DNA from: Pseudonocardia sp. ICBG1293
GTDB lineage: Bacteria > Actinomycetota > Actinomycetes > Mycobacteriales > Pseudonocardiaceae
Length of the DNA stretch: 64,000 nt
Reading direction: 5' to 3'
NCBI RefSeq assembly: GCF_020131355.1
Contig: NZ_JAHLEL010000014.1
Coordinates: forward strand, 186,001 to 250,000
Shown here in pieces: positions 8,467 through 15,477 of the stretch. Under the pieces are notes generated by a model that searched no databases, was not told the origin of the DNA, and saw nothing but the letters and a program-made list of their open reading frames with translations. The position numbers and the translations under genes are program-made. How positions within the stretch are numbered: the first letter of the stretch is position 1; every line of letters begins with the position of its first letter.

Positions 8467-9304
8467 GTGACCGGCAGGCACCGGATGCCGGGCGAGGCCG
8501 ATCCGGCGGGCCCGGGGGCGTCCGTGGCCGGGCAGGACCCGTGGCCACGGTCGGCGGCCCGCTCCGGGGCGGTCACCGCCGGGACACCCGCCGGCGCCTC
8601 CGGACCGGCCGGGCCCACCGGCGCGGCCCCCCCGCCGCCCGGTCCGCGGGACCGCGGCCAGGCTGGTGCTGGTGGCCCTGGTCGCGGCGGTCACCGGCGC
8701 CGGCCTGTCCGGCACCGGGGTGATCGGCGGGACCGCTCCGGCCGACCAGCGGGTCGACGACCACGTGCCGGTGCCGACCTTCGCCGCGGGCCCGACCGTC
8801 GAGGACGCCTCCTCGGTCCCGATGCCGTCGCGCTGGTACGGCTCCGGCACCGGGGTCGAACCCACCACGGCCGCGGACCGCGAGACGCGGGCGGCCGCGG
8901 TGGCCGAGGGCGCGGTCCGGGCGGCGACGGCCCGGACCGCCGCGGACCGGCGGGCCGCCGAGGAACAGCGGGCCGCCGAGGAACAGCGGGCCGCCGAGGA
9001 ACAGCGGGCCGCCGCCCGGGCGGCCGAGGAACGTCGTGCCGCCGAGCAGGAACGCGCCGAGCGGCAGCGCGAGGAACGGGCCCGCGAGCAGGCCGACGCC
9101 CGCCGCCGCGCCACCGTCGTGCCACCCCCGGCGCCCACGACCCCACCCGCCCCGGTCACGACCGGCCCGGCGCCCGCACCGGCCACGCCGGGTACCACCG
9201 GGCCCGACGTCCGGAGCGCGGAGCCGCCGACGCCGACCGGGGACGTGCCGCGCACCGAGGGTGTCGTGTGTCGGGTCGTCCGCCTGGTGGTCGCGCCCTG
9301 CTGA
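8467..9304 (+). CDS. Exported coiled-coil protein with a frameshift in a C7 run
   Basis: Read from GTG 8467 the product starts MTGRHRMPGEADPAG, but the frame is lost at the C7 run 8627-8633. Dropping one C joins it to the downstream frame, giving a membrane anchor RLVLVALVAAVTGAGLSG, a region rich in AAEEQR repeats (three 18-bp copies near 8950-9006) predicting a coiled coil, a Pro/Thr linker and a C-terminal CRVVRLVVAPC. The first part supplies the GRHR tag seen in both neighbours, which supports one gene broken by an indel or a sequencing error. The downstream frame alone would lack a proper N-terminus. Function unknown. Confidence 0.5.
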
Positions 9305-9426
9305 GGTCCCGTGTCGCGACGGCCTGCCGAGACGCCCTGCCGAGACGCCCTGTCGGGGCGCGCGGCCGGGCGAGGGAGGTTTGAGCCCCTCCGGCTTCGG
9401 CTACCGAATGCCAGGAGGCGATCACG

Positions 9427-10083
9427 ATGAGCGGACGGCATCGACGTCCACGCACCACGCCCGGCCGCCTGGCCCTGCTGGGCACCGTCCCGCTGGTGGG
9501 CGGCGCCGGACTGGCGGCCGCCCTCACCGGCGGCGCCGACGGCACCGACCCGGCCCCGGGCGTGGTCCCGACTGCCGCGGCGGGCACCACGGCGACGGAC
9601 ACCACGGCGACGGACACCGCGACGGTGCACACCGGCGAGCCGGTCGCGGTCCCCGGGCGGGGGGAGGTCGTGCTCGACGCCGTCGGCGGGGCGCGCGACG
9701 CGGCCCTGCGGGCCGGAGACGCGCAGACGGCGGGCCGGGTCAGCACCGTGGCCGCGGAGCTGCGTGACCAGGCACAGGCGCGCGCCGACGCCGCCCGCGC
9801 CGCCGGGGACGCCGAGCTGGCCGCCTACCACCGCGACGAGGCCGCCCGCCAGGACCGCGCCGCGGAGTCCTCGCGGCCGGTCGTCGCCGACGAACTCCCC
9901 GCCGAGGCGGACGAGGAGGAGGGCGTCGACCTCACCGAACCCGCACCGCTCTGCCGCGCCGCCGACGTCGTCCGGCTCGGCCCGCTGACCGCGACCGGCC
10001 CGCAGTGCGACACCGACCCGTGGATCGCCGGGCAGGTCGACGACGCGATGCGCCGCGGCGCCGCCGAGCACACCGTCGGCTGA
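9427..10083 (+). CDS. Exported Ala-rich helical protein of unknown function
   Basis: A 218-residue protein starting MSGRHRRPRTTPGR followed by a signal or anchor segment LALLGTVPLVGGAGLAAALTGG. A Thr/Ala stretch (TTATDTTATD) leads to a helical, charged domain about residues 90-160. The C-terminal part carries two cysteines (PLCRAADVV and GPQCDTDPW) that could form a disulfide outside the cell. Start ATG 9427 follows CAGGAGG. Third of the GRHR-tagged trio. No known domain recognised. Confidence 0.65.
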   Translation: MSGRHRRPRTTPGRLALLGTVPLVGGAGLAAALTGGADGTDPAPGVVPTAAAGTTATDTTATDTATVHTGEPVAVPGRGEVVLDAVGGARDAALRAGDAQTAGRVSTVAAELRDQAQARADAARAAGDAELAAYHRDEAARQDRAAESSRPVVADELPAEADEEEGVDLTEPAPLCRAADVVRLGPLTATGPQCDTDPWIAGQVDDAMRRGAAEHTVG

Positions 10084-10113
10084 GCGGGCGGGAGCGAGGA
10101 CCCCGGGACCCGG

Positions 10114-10782
10114 TCAGGGCTCCAGCACGGTGAGGCCCAGCGCCTCGCACAGAGCGGCCGCCTGGGTGGGGGACACGATCGCCCCGCGCAGCTCGCGCGG
10201 CGTGTCCGGGGTGAGCTCACCGAGGTCGCAGCCCCGCAGGTCGGCGCCGTCGAGCCGGGTGGACCGCAGCACGGTGCCCCGCAGCCGGCACCGCGCGAAG
10301 CAGACCTCGCGCAGGTCGGCACCGGACAGGTCGGCCTCGGACAGGTCGCAGTCGGCGACCTGCAGCCCGCGCAGGGCCACGTCGCGCAGGTCGGCCAGCT
10401 GCAGCGAGCAGTCCTCCAGCACGAACGACGCCGTCAGCCCCCGCAGGCCCCGCAGGATCGTGCCGATCATGCGGCAGCCGGTGAACCGGGTGTCGCCCAG
10501 CGTCGCACCCGCCAGCCGGGCCCCGGACAGGTCCACCCCGCGCAGGACGGCGTCGGTCAGGTCCGCCTCCCGCAGATCGGCCCCGGCCAGCGAGGTCGCG
10601 GTGATCCGTGCCCGGTCCAGCCGTACCCCGCGCAGGTCCGCCCCGGCGAGCGAGCCGCCCCGCAGCACGAGCCCGGCCAGGTCGGTCTCCCGCAGGTCGG
10701 TCTCGTCCAGCACGGCCGAGGTGACCTCGACACCGTCCCGCGCCGCTGTGAACAGGTCCTCCGCCGTCGTCACCGCCGTCAC
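10114..10782 (-). CDS. Pentapeptide-repeat protein
   Basis: A 222-residue protein made mostly of tandem A(D/N)Lxx pentapeptides from about residue 25 to 190, for example DLRETDLAGLVLRGGSLAG and ADLSGADLREV. These repeats fold into a right-handed quadrilateral helix. Some family members mimic DNA and protect gyrase; that role is not shown here. A non-repeat C-terminal tail contains TPDTPRELRGAIVS. It converges with the upstream exported-protein gene across 30 bp. Confidence 0.85.
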   Translation of the reverse strand: MTAVTTAEDLFTAARDGVEVTSAVLDETDLRETDLAGLVLRGGSLAGADLRGVRLDRARITATSLAGADLREADLTDAVLRGVDLSGARLAGATLGDTRFTGCRMIGTILRGLRGLTASFVLEDCSLQLADLRDVALRGLQVADCDLSEADLSGADLREVCFARCRLRGTVLRSTRLDGADLRGCDLGELTPDTPRELRGAIVSPTQAAALCEALGLTVLEP

Positions 10783-10801
10783 GGGCGACAGCGTGGCACG
10801 G

Positions 10802-11755
10802 TCAGCGGGCGGTGGGTGCGTCCGGGCCCACGGGCAGGCACCGCACCGGGCTCGCGTGCGCCGGGTCGAGCGCGTTGAGCACGTGCTGCAGCGTGACCGG
10901 GTCGAACGCGACCGCGACGTGCTCGGCGAGGTCGGTGGGGCAGCCGTCCTGCAGGACGATGTTGTGCGCGCCGTCGAGCAGCCCCGAGGTGTAGGGGACG
11001 ACCAGCTCGTCGTAGCGGGTGAGGATCATCGTGTAGTCGACGCCGTCGGCGCGGGGTCCGCCGTCGGAGTTCATGCGCTGCAGGAAGTCCGAGCCGTGCA
11101 GGAGCTGACGGCAGGACGCGCACAGCGGGTCCAGGACGGTGCCGACGGCCGTGCCGAGGCCGAGCTGCTCACCGGTCCGGTTGAGGAACGCCAGCCCGGC
11201 GGTGTTCGTGCCGTCCCAGAGCGGGGTGAGGCCGACGTAGCGCCCGACCTTCTCGGCGCCGCCGAGGAACCGGACGTAGTGGTTCGGCATCAGCGAACCC
11301 TCGGAGTGCCCGACGATGTCGACCTTCGCGGCCCCGGTGGCGCCGCGGACCCGCTCGACGAACGCGGCGAGCTCGACCGCGCTGTCCTCCATCGGCGCCA
11401 GTCCGCCGACCTGGGTCAGCGGTGGCGGCGCGAGGGGGTTGCGACCGTAGGTCAGGGAGAACACGCAGTAGCCGCGCTCCGCCAGCCGGGGGGCCATGTA
11501 GGCCCAGTTGTTGCCCTGGTTGGCCGCGAGGCCGTGCACCAGCACGACCGGGTCCGGGTGCGCTGCCGACGGCCTGCAGCTCCAGTCGTTCGACCCGGGC
11601 GGGGACGGGGCGAGCAGGTCGGCCGCCGAGGCGACCGGTGCGGGCTGCGGCGCCGCCTGGGCGGGCGGCACCAGCGCGAGGCCGACGGTGCACACCGCGA
11701 CCGCGATCGACAGGGCCGCCGCCCACCTGCGCCGGTCGTGCCCCGGTCCAGCCAC
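10802..11755 (-). CDS. Secreted triacylglycerol lipase/esterase (alpha/beta hydrolase)
   Basis: A 317-residue secreted hydrolase. The N-terminus has a classic signal peptide with cleavage expected near PPAQAAPQP. The oxyanion region VLVHGLAANQGNNW precedes the nucleophile elbow VDIVGHSEGSLM, where Ser is the catalytic residue; a His near the C-terminus (VTLQHVLNALDP) fits the triad. The family, actinomycete secreted lipases, acts on fatty-acid esters outside the cell. Four cysteines are compatible with extracellular disulfides. It lies 19 nt upstream of the pentapeptide gene on the same strand and may be co-transcribed. Confidence 0.85.
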   Translation of the reverse strand: MAGPGHDRRRWAAALSIAVAVCTVGLALVPPAQAAPQPAPVASAADLLAPSPPGSNDWSCRPSAAHPDPVVLVHGLAANQGNNWAYMAPRLAERGYCVFSLTYGRNPLAPPPLTQVGGLAPMEDSAVELAAFVERVRGATGAAKVDIVGHSEGSLMPNHYVRFLGGAEKVGRYVGLTPLWDGTNTAGLAFLNRTGEQLGLGTAVGTVLDPLCASCRQLLHGSDFLQRMNSDGGPRADGVDYTMILTRYDELVVPYTSGLLDGAHNIVLQDGCPTDLAEHVAVAFDPVTLQHVLNALDPAHASPVRCLPVGPDAPTAR

Positions 11756-11853
11756 CAGCCGCCTCCTCGGGTGCCGTCGTCACCGGGATCAACGACGACG
11801 CCCGGCGGAGGTTGCGCACCGTCACCGGGCAGGGCCGTCCGGGGGAGGAGCTG

Positions 11854-12285
11854 CTACTCCGTCCGATCCTGGTCGCTGCTCCCGGACGGGTCGGTCGTGG
11901 GATCGCGCCGCGAGACCTGGTCCTGGCGGGGACGCCCGCCGCGGCGCATGTTGCCGTTGGTGGTGCGCCGGGTCGGGTCCACCAGGCGCTTCCACTTCGC
12001 CTGGGCCGCCTGGCGGCTGGAGAGCTGGGCCTGGACGGCGTCGGCCACCTCCTTCCAGGTCATCCCACCGGACCGCAGGGTCCGGATGAGGTCGCGCTCG
12101 TAGTAGTCGGCCATCCGGCGCATCTCCTGGACCAGCGCGTACCAGGCGGCGGCCCCGTCGTGGGTGAGTACGCCGTCGGCGGCGCGCTCCTTCATCCCGT
12201 CGAGCTGCTGGGTGATCGACTCCCGGCGTTTCGCGATCGACGGGTCGGCCCGCTCGAGCCAGTGCTGCGCTTCGTCGTACCTCAT
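11854..12285 (-). CDS. Conserved-looking hypothetical protein with a helix-turn-helix-like segment
   Basis: A 143-residue basic protein, not assigned to a family. Residues 1-75 look helical; about residues 72-95 (SGGMTWKEVADAVQAQLSS) resemble a helix-turn-helix; the tail is rich in Arg, Gly and Asp and probably disordered. A perfect inverted repeat (GTCAATG, 3-nt gap, CATTGAC) sits 3 nt before the start codon, with no clear Shine-Dalgarno, so a leaderless, possibly self-regulated transcript is plausible. The same site architecture recurs at 14504. Confidence 0.6.
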   Translation of the reverse strand: MRYDEAQHWLERADPSIAKRRESITQQLDGMKERAADGVLTHDGAAAWYALVQEMRRMADYYERDLIRTLRSGGMTWKEVADAVQAQLSSRQAAQAKWKRLVDPTRRTTNGNMRRGGRPRQDQVSRRDPTTDPSGSSDQDRTE

Positions 12286-12702
12286 GAAGTCAATGGTTCA
12301 TTGACGCGTACCTGCGGTCAACCGTTGGGCGACCCCGGCGTGTCGCCGGGGGACCGACGGCCACGGCGACGCCACCCGTCGACCGGGTCGGAGACGACCG
12401 TCCGTCACGGCGGTGGAGGGGACCGCGGCCACGCCCGGCCTGACGGCCGCACGGTCGGCGGGTGACCGGGACGCGGTCCGGGGCGGACGACAGGGGAGGG
12501 GCGGGCACGACCGGCGCGCGGCACGGCGAGGCCACACCCGGGGTCGTCCCACCCGGCCACCGGCGCCACGCGCAGCCTCCGCCGGGGTTCTCCTACGTCG
12601 CCCTGAGGGCGCCCTGTACGGCTCCGTGCGCGGCGCGGCGGCGGAGGGGGGAGTGGACCCCGCCGGACGACACGGGCGGAGGGCCCGAGCCCTCCGGGGC
12701 GG
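12286..12702. other. Intergenic region without a convincing gene
   Basis: These 417 bp contain the three-half-site motif next to 12285 (described separately) and otherwise very GC-rich sequence. Short open frames exist on both strands but show no family features or ribosome-binding sites. The far end is the 3' flank of the oxidoreductase gene. No terminator with a U-tract was seen. Confidence 0.6.
12289..12321. promoter_or_regulatory. Three-half-site inverted-repeat motif, copy A
   Basis: The layout is GTCAA (12289-12293), 7 nt, TTGAC (12301-12305), 11 nt, GTCAA (12317-12321). The first pair lies within the 17-bp inverted repeat GTCAATGGTTCATTGAC. It abuts the start codon of the minus-strand gene at 12285, where a bound protein would block transcription or translation initiation. 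An equivalent array with identical spacing occurs at 14504-14536. The cognate regulator is unknown. Confidence 0.6.
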
Positions 12703-13653
12703 TCACGGGACGAGCACGAGCTTGCCGCCGGTACGGCGGGACAGGCTGAGCGCGGCCGCCTCCTGGACGCGGTCGAAGGTGTAGGTGCCCGCGACCGGTA
12801 CGGCCAGGACGCCCTCGCCCGCGAGCCGGGCGATCCCGGCCATCCGGTCGTAGCACATCGCGGTGCTGGTCCGGACGCCCAGATCGGATGCGGCGGCGAA
12901 GTCCGACACGGTGAGGACGCGGTCGGCGACCCCGGTCAGCTCGATCAGGGCCGGCAGCGAGCCGCCTGCCGGGCTGGGCCGCTCGGCGCGGTCGATCCGC
13001 CCCCCGGTCGGGCTGGCGTCCAGCGCACGGTCCACCGGCCCCGGGGCCAGCTCGCGGACGCGCGCGACCATTCCCTCCCCGTGGGGCGTGACCCGGGCAC
13101 CGACCTGTTCCAGGGCGGCCGCCCGGGTCGGCCCGGCGGTGGCGACCACCCGCACACCCCGGTGCCGTGCGAGGCGCACGGCCGTCTCACCCACGGTGGT
13201 GCCCGCGCCGTGGACGAGCAGCAGCTCGCCCGGCCGGACACCGAGGTCGTCGAGGGCACGCCACGCGGTCTCGGCGGCCACCGGCAGCGCGGCGGCCCGC
13301 TCGGCGCTGACCCCCTCGGGAACGGGTGCCCAGGCCGGCATCAGCGCGTACTCGGCGGCGCCGCCCGTCGGACCGTCGAAGGCGGCCGGGCCGAACACAC
13401 GGTCACCGATCCGCACGTCGTCGACTCCCGGGCCGAGTGCGTCGACGGTGCCCGCCACCTCCAGTCCGAGGCCACGCGGCAGGGCCGGGAGGACGTCGGC
13501 GAGCAGACCGTCCGCGAGGTGCCAGTCGGCCGGTGTCAGCCCGCACGCCTGTACGGCGATCCGGATCCGGCCGGGGCCCGGCTCGGGCCGGGCGACCTCG
13601 GCGAGCACGATCACGTCCGGGGAGCCGAACCTGGCGAACTGCTGAGCCCTCAT
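12703..13653 (-). CDS. NADP-dependent MDR-family oxidoreductase (quinone oxidoreductase-like)
   Basis: A 316-residue medium-chain dehydrogenase/reductase without the catalytic or structural zinc cysteines. Seen: the GroES-like N-terminal part (RIRIAVQACGLTPADWHLADG), and the Rossmann dinucleotide site LLVHGAGTTVGETAVRLAR. Such enzymes reduce quinones or enones with NADPH. The start ATG 13653 is preceded by GAGGGGA; an in-frame extension to 13761 runs through the operator region and is rejected. Divergently transcribed from a TetR gene with shared operators, so it is probably its target. Confidence 0.85.
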   Translation of the reverse strand: MRAQQFARFGSPDVIVLAEVARPEPGPGRIRIAVQACGLTPADWHLADGLLADVLPALPRGLGLEVAGTVDALGPGVDDVRIGDRVFGPAAFDGPTGGAAEYALMPAWAPVPEGVSAERAAALPVAAETAWRALDDLGVRPGELLLVHGAGTTVGETAVRLARHRGVRVVATAGPTRAAALEQVGARVTPHGEGMVARVRELAPGPVDRALDASPTGGRIDRAERPSPAGGSLPALIELTGVADRVLTVSDFAAASDLGVRTSTAMCYDRMAGIARLAGEGVLAVPVAGTYTFDRVQEAAALSLSRRTGGKLVLVP

Positions 13654-13672
13654 GGCGATCCCCTCAGTGATG

Positions 13673-13718
13673 ACAGCATCTGTTGTCACCGACGGTAGCA
13701 GGCGACGACAGTGTCTGT
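13673..13718. promoter_or_regulatory. Paired operators between oxidoreductase and TetR genes
   Basis: Two copies of ACAG-N3-CTGT are present: ACAGCATCTGT at 13673-13683 and ACAGTGTCTGT at 13708-13718, centres 35 bp apart. The second sits in the longer perfect repeat ACGACA-N5-TGTCGT. The pair lies in the 83-bp divergent spacer, 19-65 bp from the oxidoreductase start. This is the usual place for a TetR self- and target-repression site. Binding is inferred. Confidence 0.6.
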
Positions 13719-13736
13719 CGTCGTATCCTGACGGGT

Positions 13737-14342
13737 ATGCCGCGCTGGGAATCCGACGCACAGGGCCGGCTCGAACGCGCGGCCCTGGACCTGTTCGAGA
13801 CCCACGGGTTCGACCGCACCTCGGTCGCGCAGATCGCGGACGCGGCGGGCCTCAAGGAGCGCTCGTTCTACCGCTACTTCCCCGACAAGCGGGAGGTCCT
13901 CTTCGCCGGTGGGGAGCTCGAGGCGCACCTCGTCGGGCAGGTGGAGGCGGCCGACCCCGGTCTGGCTCCGGTCGACGTGCTCCTGTCCGCGCTGGGGAGC
14001 GCCGAGCGGCTCCTCCGCCCGCGCGGGTACCTCCGGCGCCGGGGGAGGGTGATCGCGGCCAACCCGGCGCTGGCCGAGCGCGATCTGATCAAGCTCGCCG
14101 ACATCGCCGAGGCACTGACCCCGGCCCTCGAACGCCGGGGTGTCGACCCCGGCACGGCGCGCTTCGTCGTCGACGTGGTCCTGGCGATCCACCGGCGAGC
14201 CGTCTCCCGCTGGCTGGCGGAGGAGGACGCCACACTCGCGCAGCTCATGGCCGAGGCCACCGCCGAGCTGCGCGCGGCGATGGCGGCACCGCCCCGGACG
14301 TCCCCCGGGCCGACCGAGGACCGCGACCCCGGGTCGTCGTAG
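13737..14342 (+). CDS. TetR/AcrR-family transcriptional regulator
   Basis: A 201-residue regulator. The DNA-binding domain occupies residues 8-55 with FETHGFDRTSVAQIADAAGL and the recognition-helix signature RSFYRYFPDKREVLF. The ligand domain follows and ends in a Pro/Thr-rich tail. The start ATG 13737 was chosen; the frame extends to 13683 but that would include the second operator. Two ACAG-N3-CTGT sites lie in the divergent spacer. Likely represses itself and the neighbouring oxidoreductase until an electrophile or quinone-like ligand binds; ligand is inference. Confidence 0.87.
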   Translation: MPRWESDAQGRLERAALDLFETHGFDRTSVAQIADAAGLKERSFYRYFPDKREVLFAGGELEAHLVGQVEAADPGLAPVDVLLSALGSAERLLRPRGYLRRRGRVIAANPALAERDLIKLADIAEALTPALERRGVDPGTARFVVDVVLAIHRRAVSRWLAEEDATLAQLMAEATAELRAAMAAPPRTSPGPTEDRDPGSS

Positions 14343-14761
14343 CACCTCCGCCGCCGGAGCCGGCGCGATCCTGGGCCGCCGCCGGTCCCGCCCGCTCGGC
14401 GATGCCCGGCCGGGATCTCGGGACGGAACGGACTCCGGGACGGTCCTGGCGTCCTTGGGGTGGGGTGTCCGGACGGCGCCGCAGCATCCCTCACCCTTCT
14501 GAGGTCAATGAGGCGTTGACGCGTTTGCGTGGTCATCGAAACGACGACCACAGACCCGCCACGGCGACGACCGGGCAGGCGAGCCGGCGCTCGGGCCGGG
14601 ACCGGCCGGACCCGAGCCGCTCGGAGGGCGGAGCGCCCGGCACAGCGGTTCCACCCGTACCGGCCGGCCGGGGGAGCGGGGCGCCGGCGACCTCGGGTCC
14701 CACCGGGCCCCGGAGTGATGTCGTGCGGCGGGGCTGCCGCACACCGGGGTCACCGGTCACC
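14343..14761. other. Intergenic region carrying a second copy of the three-half-site motif
   Basis: These 419 bp lie between the TetR gene and the ABM-domain gene. They hold motif copy B at 14504-14536 and otherwise no gene with recognisable features. The motif is 226 bp upstream of the next start, so a promoter upstream of it or an unrecognised short leader is possible. Confidence 0.5.
14504..14536. promoter_or_regulatory. Three-half-site inverted-repeat motif, copy B
   Basis: The layout is GTCAA (14504-14508), 7 nt, TTGAC (14516-14520), 11 nt, GTCAT (14532-14536). Spacings equal those of copy A at 12289, and the stretch TTGACGCGT is identical in both. Outside the half-sites the two copies differ, which argues for conserved protein-binding positions rather than recent duplication. 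Confidence 0.6.
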
Positions 14762-15424
14762 ATGCAGACCATGTCCCTCGACACCCGCGACCGGGCCGCC
14801 GGCACCACCCCCGCCGCCGCGTCCGCTCCCGCTCCGACCGGCGGCGACCCCGTGACGGTCTCGTTCACCCGTCGTGCCGACCCCGGCCACGCGGCCGAGA
14901 TGACGGCCTGGATCCGCTCCGGCCTGCTCATGGCCGAAGGCTTCCCGGGCTTCCTCGGCGGCGGCTGGGTCCGCAGCCGCGACGGCTCCGAGGAATGGCA
15001 CATGCTCGCCCGCTTCGACTCCCCGGAGACCCTCGCGCGGTGGGAGGCCAGCCCGGAGCGCCGCTGGTGGCTCGGCTCGGCCCAGGGTCTGGCGGAGATG
15101 ACGCGCGCCGAACGCCGCACCGGCATCGAGGGCTGGTTCGACCAGCCCGCCGCCGTGGAGACCGTGGGCCCGCCGCAGATCACACCGCCGCGCTGGAAGC
15201 AGGCCACCACGATCTGGCTCGTGTTCTTCCCGATGAACCTGCTCGCCACCGTGACCCTGGGCGCGCTGCTCGCGGACTGGCACGTCGTGCCGCGGCTGGC
15301 GGTGACGACCGTCGTCCTCACCCCGGTGATGGTGTACGTGATGCTGCCCTGGATCACCCGTGTCCTCGGCTGGTGGCTGCAGGGCCGCCGGTTCCGCGAC
15401 CGGCACCACGTCCCGGCGGGCTGA
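14762..15424 (+). CDS. ABM-domain protein with two C-terminal membrane helices
   Basis: A 220-residue protein. Residues about 30-125 resemble the antibiotic-biosynthesis-monooxygenase (ABM) fold (TVSFTRRADPGHAAEMTAW, GFPGFLGGGWVRS, EEWHMLARFDSPETLARW). Two membrane helices follow (TIWLVFFPMNLLATVTLGAL and LAVTTVVLTPVMVYVMLPW). Soluble ABM proteins degrade haem or oxidise quinols; membrane-tethered versions of this type are usually uncharacterised. ATG 14762 and ATG 14771 are both possible starts; neither has a strong ribosome-binding site. Confidence 0.75.
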   Translation: MQTMSLDTRDRAAGTTPAAASAPAPTGGDPVTVSFTRRADPGHAAEMTAWIRSGLLMAEGFPGFLGGGWVRSRDGSEEWHMLARFDSPETLARWEASPERRWWLGSAQGLAEMTRAERRTGIEGWFDQPAAVETVGPPQITPPRWKQATTIWLVFFPMNLLATVTLGALLADWHVVPRLAVTTVVLTPVMVYVMLPWITRVLGWWLQGRRFRDRHHVPAG

Positions 15425-15477
15425 TCACCCCCGGGGGGTCCACGGATCACGTGGAGCGAGGCCGCTACCGTCGTTCG

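Noticed and set aside
8950-9006. Three exact 18-bp repeats could suggest a CRISPR-like or mobile repeat array.
   Set aside because: The copies are directly adjacent without spacers and code AAEEQR coiled-coil repeats.
11854-12285. Antitoxin or toxin gene.
   Set aside because: Size and basic tail could fit, but there is no partner gene and no recognised toxin or antitoxin motif.
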